Below the pieces are notes generated by a model. The model was not told the DNA's origin, did no database searches, and saw only the letters and a program-made list of their open reading frames with translations. DNA of 64,000 bases from Pseudomonas grimontii (lineage in GTDB: Bacteria > Pseudomonadota > Gammaproteobacteria > Pseudomonadales > Pseudomonadaceae): NCBI RefSeq assembly GCF_007858185.1, contig NZ_VFES01000015.1:1-64000 (forward strand), in the 5' to 3' direction. The stretch's first letter is position 1; every line of letters starts with the position of its first letter. Shown piece after piece: positions 1 to 7,103 of the stretch. The translations under genes and the position numbers were made by a program.

Positions 1-707
1 CGCTGCCGATTCAAGCTCGAGTCGCGACCGACGCAGCCTCGCCGGGGCTCGGCAGCTGCTACGAATGCCAATCCACATCAAGGCCTCCCCCCGTAGCAGC
101 TGCCGAGCGCAAGCGAGGCTGCGTCAGACGCGCTGCCGATTCAAGCTCGAGTCGCGGCCGACGCAGCCTCGCCGGGGCTCGGCAGCTGCTACGAATGCCA
201 ACCCCATCAAGGCCTCCCCCCGTAGCAGCTGCCGAGCGCAAGCGAGGCTGCGTCAGGCGCGCTGCCGATTCAAGCTCGAGTCGCGGCCGACGCAGCCTCG
301 CCGGGGCTCGGCAGCTGCTACGAATGCCAATCCACATCAAGGCCTCCCCCCGTAGCAGCTGCCGAGCGCAAGCGAGGCTGCGTCAGACGCGCTGCCGATT
401 CAAGCTCGAGTCGCGGCCGACGCAGCCTCGCCGGGGCTCGGCAGCTGCTACGAATGCCAACCCCATCAAGGCCTCCCCCCGTAGCAGCTGCCGAGCGCAA
501 GCGAGGCTGCGTCAGGCGCGCTGCCGATTCAAGCTCGAGTCGCGGCCGACGCAGCCTCGCCGGGGCTCGGCAGCTGCTACGAATGCCAATCCACATCAAG
601 GCCTCCCCCCGTAGCAGCTGCCGAGCGCAAGCGAGGCTGCGTCAGGCGCGCTGCCGATTCAAGCTCGAGTCGCGGCCGACGCAGCCTCGCCGGGGCTCGG
701 CAGCTGC
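1..707. repeat. Tandem array of 129/130-bp palindromic units
   Basis: Five full units and a partial sixth start at 1, 131, 260, 390, 519 and 649. Units alternate between 130 and 129 bp because the linker reads AATCCACATCAAGG or AACCCCATCAAGG, giving a 259-bp higher-order dimer. Each unit holds an imperfect inverted repeat: GACGCAGCCTCGCC with GGGGCTCGGCAGCTGCTACG, then its near complement ending GCGAGGCTGCGTC. The copies are almost identical, which suggests recent amplification. The array reaches the window edge, so its full length is unknown. Open frames inside it are by-products of the repeat and are not annotated as genes. Confidence 0.95.
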
Positions 708-745
708 GGGGTTTTACGCGGTGCTGGATAAGACGGTATCTACGG
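708..745. repeat. Array-terminal tail, GGATAAGACGGTATCTACGG type
   Basis: The last palindromic unit breaks off at GCAGCTGC and is followed by GGGGTTTTAC and then GCGGTGCTGGATAAGACGG with TATCTACGG (718-745). Nearly the same 28-nt sequence follows the second array at 43653-43680 and again at 43689-43716. The tail is therefore part of a compound repeat, not unique sequence. It also encodes the last residues and stop of the nucleotidyltransferase on the minus strand. Confidence 0.85.
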
Positions 746-1511
746 TGGGTGAAGCCATCCAGTCCAGAAAAGCTCGAAGCCGCGTGGTGAAGTTTTCCAG
801 CGTAGCGCCAGGGTTCCTGGCCTCAAAGAGAAAGAACGCAATGTGCGTGATCCGCTGCGGATACTCCCGGACGAACATCGCCACATGTTCTTCGAGGGTG
901 TGCGGCCATGTCGACGCCTCTTGCGAACGCAATACCTGCGTAGACCTGATCAGCTTGCGTGAAGCCTCGCGCTGCAAGCGAAGTCGATCTGTCTCGGTAT
1001 TGGCGCAGGCGATGCGCGTGAGGTAGGCGCTCAATACGGTGTGGAAATCACCATTGACCGCCAGCGCGATGTCACGGGATGGCCGAAACCGTTCGAACTG
1101 CAGCGATAGATCATTGCCCCATAGGCAGCGGCACTGGTGCTTGAGCCAGAAGCCCCAACTGTTGCGGTTTTCAGCCGCCACTACTTGCGCACGGTGGCCG
1201 ATATCGAAATCCACCTTGGTGACATGCGGATGCCGCTGCTCCAGCGCACAGCGGACTACCTCCAGCCGCGCCGATAGATCCGCCGTCGCCGGCTCGCGCA
1301 GCACCAGGGTGAGGTCGAGGTCGGAAACACCGGGAGTGGCGCAGCCCCTTGCGACGCTGCCATAGAGGTAGATGCCGTCCAGGCCCAGGTCTTCCGTCGA
1401 GAGCGAGGCGCAGACATCCGCCAACAATGGCTGGTACTCACGCTGCACGGGGGTGTCGGCGACGGTGAGGATAAAGCCGTCCGCGTCGAGGCCCGTAGAA
1501 GGGTTATTCAT
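714..1511 (-). CDS. Nucleotidyltransferase-fold protein, aminoglycoside adenylyltransferase-like
   Basis: This 265-residue protein has the polymerase-beta-type nucleotidyltransferase signature: YGSVARG followed by DLDLTLV near residues 50-70, and a third acidic site VDFDIG near residue 100. The C-terminal half is predicted helical, as in AadA-like enzymes. Family knowledge suggests transfer of a nucleotide to a small molecule, RNA or protein; the substrate cannot be read from the sequence. Its ATG overlaps the stop of the upstream P-loop gene (ATGA), so the two are probably translationally coupled. The final residues, VDTVLSSTA, and the stop codon come from the neighbouring repeat, so the original C-terminus was probably replaced. 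Drug resistance is possible but unproven. Confidence 0.75.
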   Translation of the reverse strand: MNNPSTGLDADGFILTVADTPVQREYQPLLADVCASLSTEDLGLDGIYLYGSVARGCATPGVSDLDLTLVLREPATADLSARLEVVRCALEQRHPHVTKVDFDIGHRAQVVAAENRNSWGFWLKHQCRCLWGNDLSLQFERFRPSRDIALAVNGDFHTVLSAYLTRIACANTETDRLRLQREASRKLIRSTQVLRSQEASTWPHTLEEHVAMFVREYPQRITHIAFFLFEARNPGATLENFTTRLRAFLDWMASPTVDTVLSSTA

Positions 1512-1987
1512 GAGCGATGCACCTCGATCACCAGCCCCTCCTCCTCACTCGGCACGCAGAAATGCCTTGTGATTAGATCAAACTCGGCGTCCGTCGCCGC
1601 AAAATCGTGGTCGCCCCGCGCATTGCGCGCATGCAGCCGGGCGCGGCAGGTGGCGTCGTCCCGTTCGAGGTAATGCAGCCGATGCGGCACCTCGGCGGCT
1701 TGCGCCAACCCCAGCAGCCATTCGCGATTGGCCAGGGTGTTGGCCGGAAAATCCAGCACCACGTTGACCCCGGATTCAAGCAGGTTGATCACCAGCGGCC
1801 CCAACACCCCGCGAATCCGCTGGGCACAGCGCAGGTAGTCGGCAATCGAAAGGATTTCGCCGGGGTACAGTTGGGCGAGCCAGGTGTCTTCGCTGAGCAG
1901 GACAGCGGCGTGTCCGGCCACCAGGGTTTTGGCAAGCGTTGACTTGCCCGAGGCGATCTTGCCGCACAGCAGGTGCAGGGTTGGCAT
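1508..1987 (-). CDS. P-loop ATPase/kinase, AAA_33 (zeta-toxin-like fold)
   Basis: The protein is 159 residues, with a Walker A motif GKIASGKST at residues 9-17 and a plausible Walker B strand NVVLDFPA near residue 95. This size fits small AAA_33-type nucleotide kinases, which phosphorylate nucleosides, sugars or antibiotics; the substrate is unknown. A good ribosome site, AGGAG, lies about 8 nt before the ATG. It is the first gene of a two-gene unit with the nucleotidyltransferase at 714-1511, with a 4-bp ATGA overlap. A kinase and a nucleotidyltransferase in one operon suggests two-step modification of a common substrate, but this is inference. No antitoxin-like partner is seen. Confidence 0.75.
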   Translation of the reverse strand: MPTLHLLCGKIASGKSTLAKTLVAGHAAVLLSEDTWLAQLYPGEILSIADYLRCAQRIRGVLGPLVINLLESGVNVVLDFPANTLANREWLLGLAQAAEVPHRLHYLERDDATCRARLHARNARGDHDFAATDAEFDLITRHFCVPSEEEGLVIEVHRS

Positions 1988-2144
1988 GAAGACGGCTCCT
2001 TATGTCAGGCCCCGAGCATGCCAGCTTTCAGGCTGATTCTTAATATTTCGACACGAATTATGCTGAACTATCTGACACCTAAGGCGTTCATTTCCTATGC
2101 GCAGCCCCGACCAGGGGCGTTGTACAACAAGGAGCCGCCTTACC

Positions 2145-2558
2145 ATGACAACCCTCCCCGCCTATCGATACACACCGGGCCCGCTGCACGCGACCCTGCT
2201 GGCCGGCAGCGTGCCGCTGTTTCTCGGTGCGTTGCTCAGCGACATTGCCTACGCCCAGACCTACCAGATTCAATGGGCCAACTTCGCGTCCTGGCTGATC
2301 GCCGGGGCGTTGGTATTCAGTGGATTTGCGCTGTTGTTCGCACTGGTCAACCTGGTGCGTGCCCAACACAAGGCTGGGCAACCGCTCGCGTATTTCCTGC
2401 TGTTACTGGCGACCTGGGTCATCGGGCTGATCAACGCCTTCCAGCATGCCAAGGACGCCTACGCCATGATGCCCGCCGGCCTGGTGCTGTCGGTGATCGT
2501 GACGGTGCTGACGCTTGCAGCGACCTGGACCGGCCTGCGTTCGGGAGGTGCCCAATGA
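2145..2558 (+). CDS. DUF2231 family inner-membrane protein
   Basis: This 137-residue hydrophobic protein has about four transmembrane segments (roughly residues 14-30, 44-66, 79-97 and 104-126) and matches the DUF2231 pattern. The ATG at 2145 is preferred because AAGGAG lies 10 nt upstream; longer in-frame starts lack a site. Its stop overlaps the start of the downstream dehydrogenase (ATGA), indicating coupled translation. DUF2231 proteins often sit beside PQQ- or haem-linked sugar dehydrogenases and may give a membrane anchor or electron path. That role is inferred from context only. Confidence 0.8.
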   Translation: MTTLPAYRYTPGPLHATLLAGSVPLFLGALLSDIAYAQTYQIQWANFASWLIAGALVFSGFALLFALVNLVRAQHKAGQPLAYFLLLLATWVIGLINAFQHAKDAYAMMPAGLVLSVIVTVLTLAATWTGLRSGGAQ

Positions 2559-3847
2559 AAACGTCCAGCGCACTGACCCTGTTGAGCGCCGCGCTGTTGC
2601 TGAGCGCCTGCGGTGGCGAAGGTGACAAGACCCAGGCCCGTGGCCCCGACCCCAAGTTGCCGGAGCAACAAAGCAGCCTGTTGCCGAGCATGAAGATCGC
2701 CGAGCCCACTGCCTGGGGCGATCAGAAACCCAAGGTCCCCGACGGCTACAGCGTCACGGCCATCGCCACCGACCTGGCCATCCCGCGTCAGACCCTGGTG
2801 CTGCCCAACGGCGACATCCTGATCGCCGAAGGCCGTGGCGGCAGCGCGGCCAAGCTCAAGCCCAAGGATGTGATCGCCAGCCTGATCAAGGCCCAGGGTA
2901 ATACCAAGGTCAAGGGCGGCAACCGCCTGACGCTGCTGCGCGACGCCGACGGTGACGGCACCTACGAGCTGAAAACCGTGTTCGCCGACAACCTCAACGC
3001 GCCCTACGGCCTGGCGTTTGCCGATGGCAAGCTCTACGTGGCCAACCAGGATGCGCTGGTGCGCTTCGATTACACCGACGGCCAGACCAAGGCCAGCGGC
3101 GCGCCGGTCAAAGTCACCGACCTGCCGGCGCAGATCAACCATCACTGGACCAAATCCCTGGCGGTGAGTGCCGATGGACGCCAGCTCTACGTGGGTATCG
3201 GCTCCAACAGCAACGTGACCGAACGCGGCATGGAAGTGGAAATCGACCGCGCCATGGTCTGGCAGATCGACGCTGCGACCGGCGCGCACAAACCTTACGC
3301 CACAGGCCTGCGCAACCCCACGGCACTGACCATTCAACCCGATTCCGGCCAACTGTGGACAGTGGTCAACGAACGCGACGAACTCGGCCCCGACCTGGTG
3401 CCCGACTACCTGACTTCGGTGAAAGAAGGCGCGTTCTACGGCTGGCCCTACAGCTATTGGGGCCAGAACGTCGACCCGCGCGCGCAACCGCAGAACCCGG
3501 CCAAAGTCGCCGCCGCGATCAAGCCCGATTACAGCCTTGGTTCCCACGTGGCCGCGCTCGGCGTGGACTTCTCCATCCCGGCCATGGGCGAGCAATTTGC
3601 CGACGGCGTATTCGTCGGCGAGCACGGCAGCTGGAACCGTGACAACCCGGTGGGCTACAAGGTGATCTTCGTGCCGTTCAGCAACGGCAAGCCATCGGGT
3701 GAGCCGATTGATTTCGCCACCGGTTTTCGCGGTGACGACGGCAAGACCCGCGGGCGCCCAGTGGGTGTGACGGTGGACCCGAAAGGCGCGCTGATCATCG
3801 CCGATGACCTGGCCAACACCGTGTGGCGGGTGACGCGAAACCGATAG
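2555..3847 (+). CDS. PQQ-type sugar (L-sorbosone-like) dehydrogenase lipoprotein
   Basis: The protein is 430 residues. It begins with a lipoprotein signal ending LLLSACGG, so it should be acylated on Cys 19 or so and exported. The mature part is a beta-propeller of the glucose/sorbosone dehydrogenase family, with the blocks GLRNPTALTIQPDSGQLW, KEGAFYGWPYSYWGQN and GEHGSWNR typical of this group. Family members oxidise aldoses or sorbosone in the periplasm with PQQ and pass electrons to the membrane. The gene is coupled to the DUF2231 membrane protein by an ATGA overlap. A hairpin at 3852-3883 follows the stop. The exact substrate is unknown. Confidence 0.85.
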   Translation: MKTSSALTLLSAALLLSACGGEGDKTQARGPDPKLPEQQSSLLPSMKIAEPTAWGDQKPKVPDGYSVTAIATDLAIPRQTLVLPNGDILIAEGRGGSAAKLKPKDVIASLIKAQGNTKVKGGNRLTLLRDADGDGTYELKTVFADNLNAPYGLAFADGKLYVANQDALVRFDYTDGQTKASGAPVKVTDLPAQINHHWTKSLAVSADGRQLYVGIGSNSNVTERGMEVEIDRAMVWQIDAATGAHKPYATGLRNPTALTIQPDSGQLWTVVNERDELGPDLVPDYLTSVKEGAFYGWPYSYWGQNVDPRAQPQNPAKVAAAIKPDYSLGSHVAALGVDFSIPAMGEQFADGVFVGEHGSWNRDNPVGYKVIFVPFSNGKPSGEPIDFATGFRGDDGKTRGRPVGVTVDPKGALIIADDLANTVWRVTRNR

Positions 3848-3851
3848 CGCT

Positions 3852-3883
3852 GCATGACAGGGGCGATGACGCCCCTGTCATGC
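3852..3883. terminator. Bidirectional hairpin between convergent genes
   Basis: A perfect 14-bp stem, GCATGACAGGGGCG at 3852-3865 and its complement at 3870-3883, closes a 4-nt ATGA loop. It lies between the dehydrogenase stop and the convergent LysR gene and overlaps the LysR stop codon. There is no clear T-run on either strand, so it may stop transcription weakly or protect 3' ends. Confidence 0.6.
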
Positions 3884-4786
3884 TTCACCCTGCAATTGCA
3901 CCTTCAGCCAGTCGAGCAATGCCGTGATCTCGGCCCGACTGCCGCCGCCCTGCTGCCGGTAGACCGAAATCGCCTCGGGCAAATGCACACTCTCGGTACA
4001 GGGCCTGACCAGCGCCCCCGTTTCAATCAACCTGCTCGCGGTGCGCCGCCAGCCCATGGCGACACCATGTCCCTCCACCGCCGCCTGCAACATCAGCGGG
4101 TAACTGTCGAAGGTGGCTCCGCGCGTATCCGCGGCCACGGCCTGGTCGAACACCTGCAACCAACGGTCCCACTCCATCAAGTGCGGAGGATGGGAGCTGT
4201 GGTGCAACAAGGTGCATGCCTGCAGCCCGGCGAGCGACAGTGGTTTTGTCGTGCGCAGGTAGGCAGGGCTGCACACCGGGAACACTTCGTCAGCAGCGGT
4301 GAACATCAGCGGATGGGCGCCGCTGGCGCGGCCGGTACTTTGCAAGGCCACATCGAAGTGGTTGGTGAACTCCGTCAGGGGCCGGGTGGAGGTCACCACT
4401 TGGATTTCGATATGTGGGTATTGCTGGTGGAACGTCGACAGGCGCGGCATCAGCCAATAAAACGCTTCGCACAACTGACAGAGCAGCACCACCCGATGAC
4501 TGTGCGGTGACATCCGCAGGCTGACGGCACTTTCGCTGATGCTGCGCAACGCTTCGCCGACCACCCTGCCCAGCTCCCGCCCCTCCTGGGTCAGGAACAC
4601 CGCTCGGTTGCGCCGACTAAACAGCTTCACCCCCAGGTTGTCTTCCAGCCCGCGAATCTGGCGGCTGATGGCGGCCTGGGTGATGTGCAGTTCATCGGCA
4701 GCCTTGGAGAAACTGCCCAGGCGTGCCGCCGCTTCAAACGGCAACAGGCTGGCCAGGGGCGGTAGGGTCTTGCCGAGTGTATTCAT
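3878..4786 (-). CDS. LysR-family transcriptional regulator, GcvA-like
   Basis: The 302-residue protein has an N-terminal winged helix (FEAAARLGSFSKAADELHIT and QAAISRQIRGLE, residues 18-55) and a LysR effector-binding domain after residue 90. The arrangement PPLASLLPFEAAAR resembles the GcvA/AmpR branch. The effector is unknown. It is divergent from the EamA exporter at 4880, with about 93 bp between them, so that transporter is its likely target. A TAA-N7-TTA palindrome directly abuts its ATG and could be its binding site. Confidence 0.88.
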   Translation of the reverse strand: MNTLGKTLPPLASLLPFEAAARLGSFSKAADELHITQAAISRQIRGLEDNLGVKLFSRRNRAVFLTQEGRELGRVVGEALRSISESAVSLRMSPHSHRVVLLCQLCEAFYWLMPRLSTFHQQYPHIEIQVVTSTRPLTEFTNHFDVALQSTGRASGAHPLMFTAADEVFPVCSPAYLRTTKPLSLAGLQACTLLHHSSHPPHLMEWDRWLQVFDQAVAADTRGATFDSYPLMLQAAVEGHGVAMGWRRTASRLIETGALVRPCTESVHLPEAISVYRQQGGGSRAEITALLDWLKVQLQGEA

Positions 4787-4800
4787 AATCTGAGGTTATA
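4785..4800. promoter_or_regulatory. Candidate LysR box (T-N11-A)
   Basis: ATAATCTGAGGTTATA contains an inverted TAA/TTA pair with the T-N11-A spacing used by LysR proteins. It overlaps the ATG of the LysR gene and lies in the divergent promoter region shared with the EamA gene. Only position and symmetry support it. Confidence 0.4.
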
Positions 4801-4879
4801 CATCCAGGGCCGAGAACTCGTTTGTAGCATACCCGCGTGACTGGGCACCATGGATCCATTACCTGATGGATGCCTCCAG

Positions 4880-5869
4880 ATGAACGCTGCACAGACCTCC
4901 ATTGCCGTCGGCGTGCTCCTCGCGATTGTCGCGACACTCGGCTGGGCGCTGAACTTTATCGCGCCCTACGTCACCGCTGGCTACAGCCTCTATGACCTGA
5001 TGGCGGTGCGGTTTTTGATCGCAGGTGTGCTGGGCGTCATGGGGGTGCTGCTATGCCGGGCTCAGCTGCGCTTGCTTCGGCCCGGCCAGCGATACCTCGC
5101 CGCCGCCCTTGGGGCATTGGGTTGCCTGGGCTACGGCGTATGCATCGCCGCCGGGGTGATATTCGGCGGGCCGGTAATGACCCCGGCGTTTATCGGCACA
5201 GTGCCGGTGTTGTTGGCGCTGATGGGCAACGCCAGTACCAGGACAGTCCCGTGGCGTCGACTGGCAGCGCCCTTGTCATGCCTGACGGTGGGCCTCTTGC
5301 TGTCGAACATCAGCAGCTTCCATCAGCCTTCATTGGATACACGCTCTTGGTTGGCGGGGTTGTTTTTTTCCCTGGGTGCGATTGCTCTCTGGTTGTGGTT
5401 CAGCGTGATCAACCAAAAGCAGTTGACGCACCTTGCGGCGCAAGCCACCGGCCTGTGGACTGCTCTGATGATGGTTGGCACCGGCGTCGCTACGCTGTGC
5501 CTGCTGCCGTTCATACAGGTACTCGGCGTGTTCAAGCTGCCGACGCTCGGCTTCGGCCTTTCCCAGGCAGGCCCGCTCTATGCCTGGAGCCTGATCATCG
5601 CGGTGATGTCGACCCTCGTCGGCGCCTGGGCCTGGAACGCCGCGACCCGACGCCTGCCGATGGTACTCAGCGGCCAATTGATCGCCCTCGAATCCCTCTT
5701 CGCCACGCTGCTCGGCCTGGGTTTCCACGGGCGCTGGCCCACGTTCATGGAGGCCGCGGGCCTGGGCGCGGTGCTGATCGGCGTGGTCATGGCGATTCGG
5801 ATCATGTTGACGAGCCCACGGGTGGCGGGCAGTGCTGGGATGAAGATGATCGGTGATCAAAGCCGTTGA
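4880..5869 (+). CDS. EamA/DMT-superfamily transporter
   Basis: The protein is about 329 residues if it starts at MNAAQTS (4880); a start at 4850 would add ten hydrophilic residues. It has ten predicted transmembrane helices in two EamA repeats, the usual drug/metabolite exporter plan. Substrates in this superfamily are small metabolites and cannot be assigned here. It is divergent from the LysR gene at 3878-4786, a very common regulator/exporter pairing. The -35 element of the next gene overlaps its stop codon, so read-through into the MarR-GNAT gene is possible. Confidence 0.85.
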   Translation: MNAAQTSIAVGVLLAIVATLGWALNFIAPYVTAGYSLYDLMAVRFLIAGVLGVMGVLLCRAQLRLLRPGQRYLAAALGALGCLGYGVCIAAGVIFGGPVMTPAFIGTVPVLLALMGNASTRTVPWRRLAAPLSCLTVGLLLSNISSFHQPSLDTRSWLAGLFFSLGAIALWLWFSVINQKQLTHLAAQATGLWTALMMVGTGVATLCLLPFIQVLGVFKLPTLGFGLSQAGPLYAWSLIIAVMSTLVGAWAWNAATRRLPMVLSGQLIALESLFATLLGLGFHGRWPTFMEAAGLGAVLIGVVMAIRIMLTSPRVAGSAGMKMIGDQSR

Positions 5870-5896
5870 CATGCTTGCCTGAGGCAACAATATAAT
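5866..5896 (+). promoter_or_regulatory. Promoter of the MarR-GNAT gene
   Basis: A perfect TTGACA (5866-5871) and a perfect TATAAT (5891-5896) are separated by 19 bp, slightly longer than ideal. The -35 overlaps the stop codon of the upstream transporter. Both putative operator copies overlap or flank the -10 element, which fits autorepression. Confidence 0.6.
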
Positions 5897-5908
5897 TGAC
5901 TCAGGCAA
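5875..5908. promoter_or_regulatory. Two tandem MarR operator candidates
   Basis: TTGCCTGAGGCAA (5875-5887) is a perfect 6-1-6 palindrome. A second copy, TTGACTCAGGCAA (5896-5908), starts exactly 21 bp later, about two helical turns, so both would sit on the same DNA face. They surround the TATAAT box of the MarR-GNAT gene, whose ATG is at 5926. A winged-helix dimer could bind each copy. Confidence 0.65.
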
Positions 5909-5925
5909 CCATTCGAGCATCCACC

Positions 5926-6846
5926 ATGTCCACTCCCCTGCTTGTGGAACGCGCCGGCATCGTGCGCGGCTTCAATCGCTTCTATACCCATCAGATCGGC
6001 GTGCTGCAGGAACACCTGCTGCACAGCGATTATTCCCTGACTGAAATTCGCGTGATGTATGAGCTGTCGTCCCGTGGTGACCTCACCAGCGCCGACCTGT
6101 GCCAGATGCTCAGCCTCGACGCCGGTTACCTGAGCCGCCTGACCAGTGGCTTCGAGAAAAACGGCCTGATCCAGAAAGTCCGCTCCGCCACCGACGCGCG
6201 CGCGGTGCAATTGCACCTCACCGATCTCGGCCGCGCGGTCCTGGCGCCGCTGGAACAGCAGACCCAGGATGAAGTCATTGCCCTGCTCGACGGCCTGCCC
6301 GAACCTCAGCAACGGCAACTGACCGACGCCATGCAACGCATCCAGGCGCTGCTGCAAGGCAGCACGTCGAGCTACCTGCTGCGCGATCCACGGCCTGGGG
6401 ATATGGGCTTGGTGGTGCGGCAGCAATCCGCGCTGTATGCCCGCGAATACCACTGGAACTGGGAGTTTGAAGCGCTGGTGGCGGAGATCGTCGCCAAGTA
6501 CCTGCGCGAGTTCGACCCGACGCGGGAGCGCTGCTGGATCGCGGAGAAGGATGGCGAGGTGGTGGGTTCGGTGTTCGTCGTGCGCCATGACGAGACCACC
6601 GCCAAACTGCGCATGCTCTACGTGGATGCCAGTGCGCGGGGCCTGGGCATCGGCCAGCGCCTGGTGGACGAATGCCTGCGCTTTGCCCGCGATGCGGGCT
6701 ACACCCGCATGATGCTGTGGACCATGAGCGCCTTGACCGATGCGCGCAAGCTCTACCAGAAGGCCGGTTTCGAGTTGGTGGAAGAGGAGCCCACCTTGAG
6801 TTTCGGCAAGCAGCTGGTCAGCCAGACCTGGGCGCGCATGTTGTAG
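5926..6846 (+). CDS. MarR-GNAT fusion: regulator with acetyltransferase domain
   Basis: The 306-residue protein joins a MarR winged-helix domain (about residues 1-145, with SADLCQMLSLDAGYLSRL as the recognition region) to a GNAT domain (about 160-305). The GNAT part has the acetyl-CoA loop GLGIGQRLVDECLRF and the C-terminal LYQKAGFELVEEE. The ATG at 5926 is chosen because it follows the promoter and starts the MarR fold. Such fusions are known in Proteobacteria; the GNAT part may sense or acetylate a small amine or amino acid. Two palindromes before the gene suggest it represses itself. No clear target gene follows, because downstream is a REPIN and a convergent transporter. Confidence 0.88.
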   Translation: MSTPLLVERAGIVRGFNRFYTHQIGVLQEHLLHSDYSLTEIRVMYELSSRGDLTSADLCQMLSLDAGYLSRLTSGFEKNGLIQKVRSATDARAVQLHLTDLGRAVLAPLEQQTQDEVIALLDGLPEPQQRQLTDAMQRIQALLQGSTSSYLLRDPRPGDMGLVVRQQSALYAREYHWNWEFEALVAEIVAKYLREFDPTRERCWIAEKDGEVVGSVFVVRHDETTAKLRMLYVDASARGLGIGQRLVDECLRFARDAGYTRMMLWTMSALTDARKLYQKAGFELVEEEPTLSFGKQLVSQTWARML

Positions 6847-6898
6847 AAAAGGCGCTTGAAGGAATGGGTCTCTACACAACGTTATGGGTGATTCGACG

Positions 6899-7044
6899 GA
6901 CCTGTGGCGAGCGGGCTTGTCCCGCGTTGGGCTGCGCAGCAGCCCAAAAACCAGGCGCAGATGAGTGCCTGATACACCGCATCCAGCTTCATCAGGGGTG
7001 CTTCGCCCCCCAACGCGGGACAAGCCCGCTCGCCACAGAGGTCC
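6899..7044. repeat. REPIN (GTGGCGAGCGGGCTTG family)
   Basis: Two inverted REP arms, GGACCTGTGGCGAGCGGGCT at the left edge and its complement ending AGAGGTCC at the right edge, enclose about 75 bp with a small internal hairpin (GGGCTGCGCAGCAGCCC). The arms pair over about 35 nt. It fills the gap between the MarR-GNAT gene and the convergent ExuT-like gene. No RAYT transposase is encoded in the window. Confidence 0.9.
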
Positions 7045-7103
7045 CGGTTTGCTGCGCGACAGCGCTGCGGCGACGAGGTAATGGGGTCTCCCTCGCCACG
7101 GGT

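Noticed and set aside
59..614. Open frames of 93-139 codons inside the first array
   Set aside because: They repeat with the array period on both strands, have no ribosome sites and only reflect the GC-rich palindromes.
1..707. CRISPR-like regular repeats
   Set aside because: Units are 129-130 bp, nearly identical throughout and internally palindromic, with no unique spacers and no cas genes.
1973..2554. N-terminal extension of the sorbosone-type dehydrogenase
   Set aside because: The dehydrogenase begins with its own lipoprotein signal at 2555; the upstream part is out of frame with the DUF2231 gene that occupies it.
6899..7044. Intrinsic terminator
   Set aside because: The inverted arms are a REPIN with copies elsewhere in the window and no T-run follows, though it may still stop transcripts.
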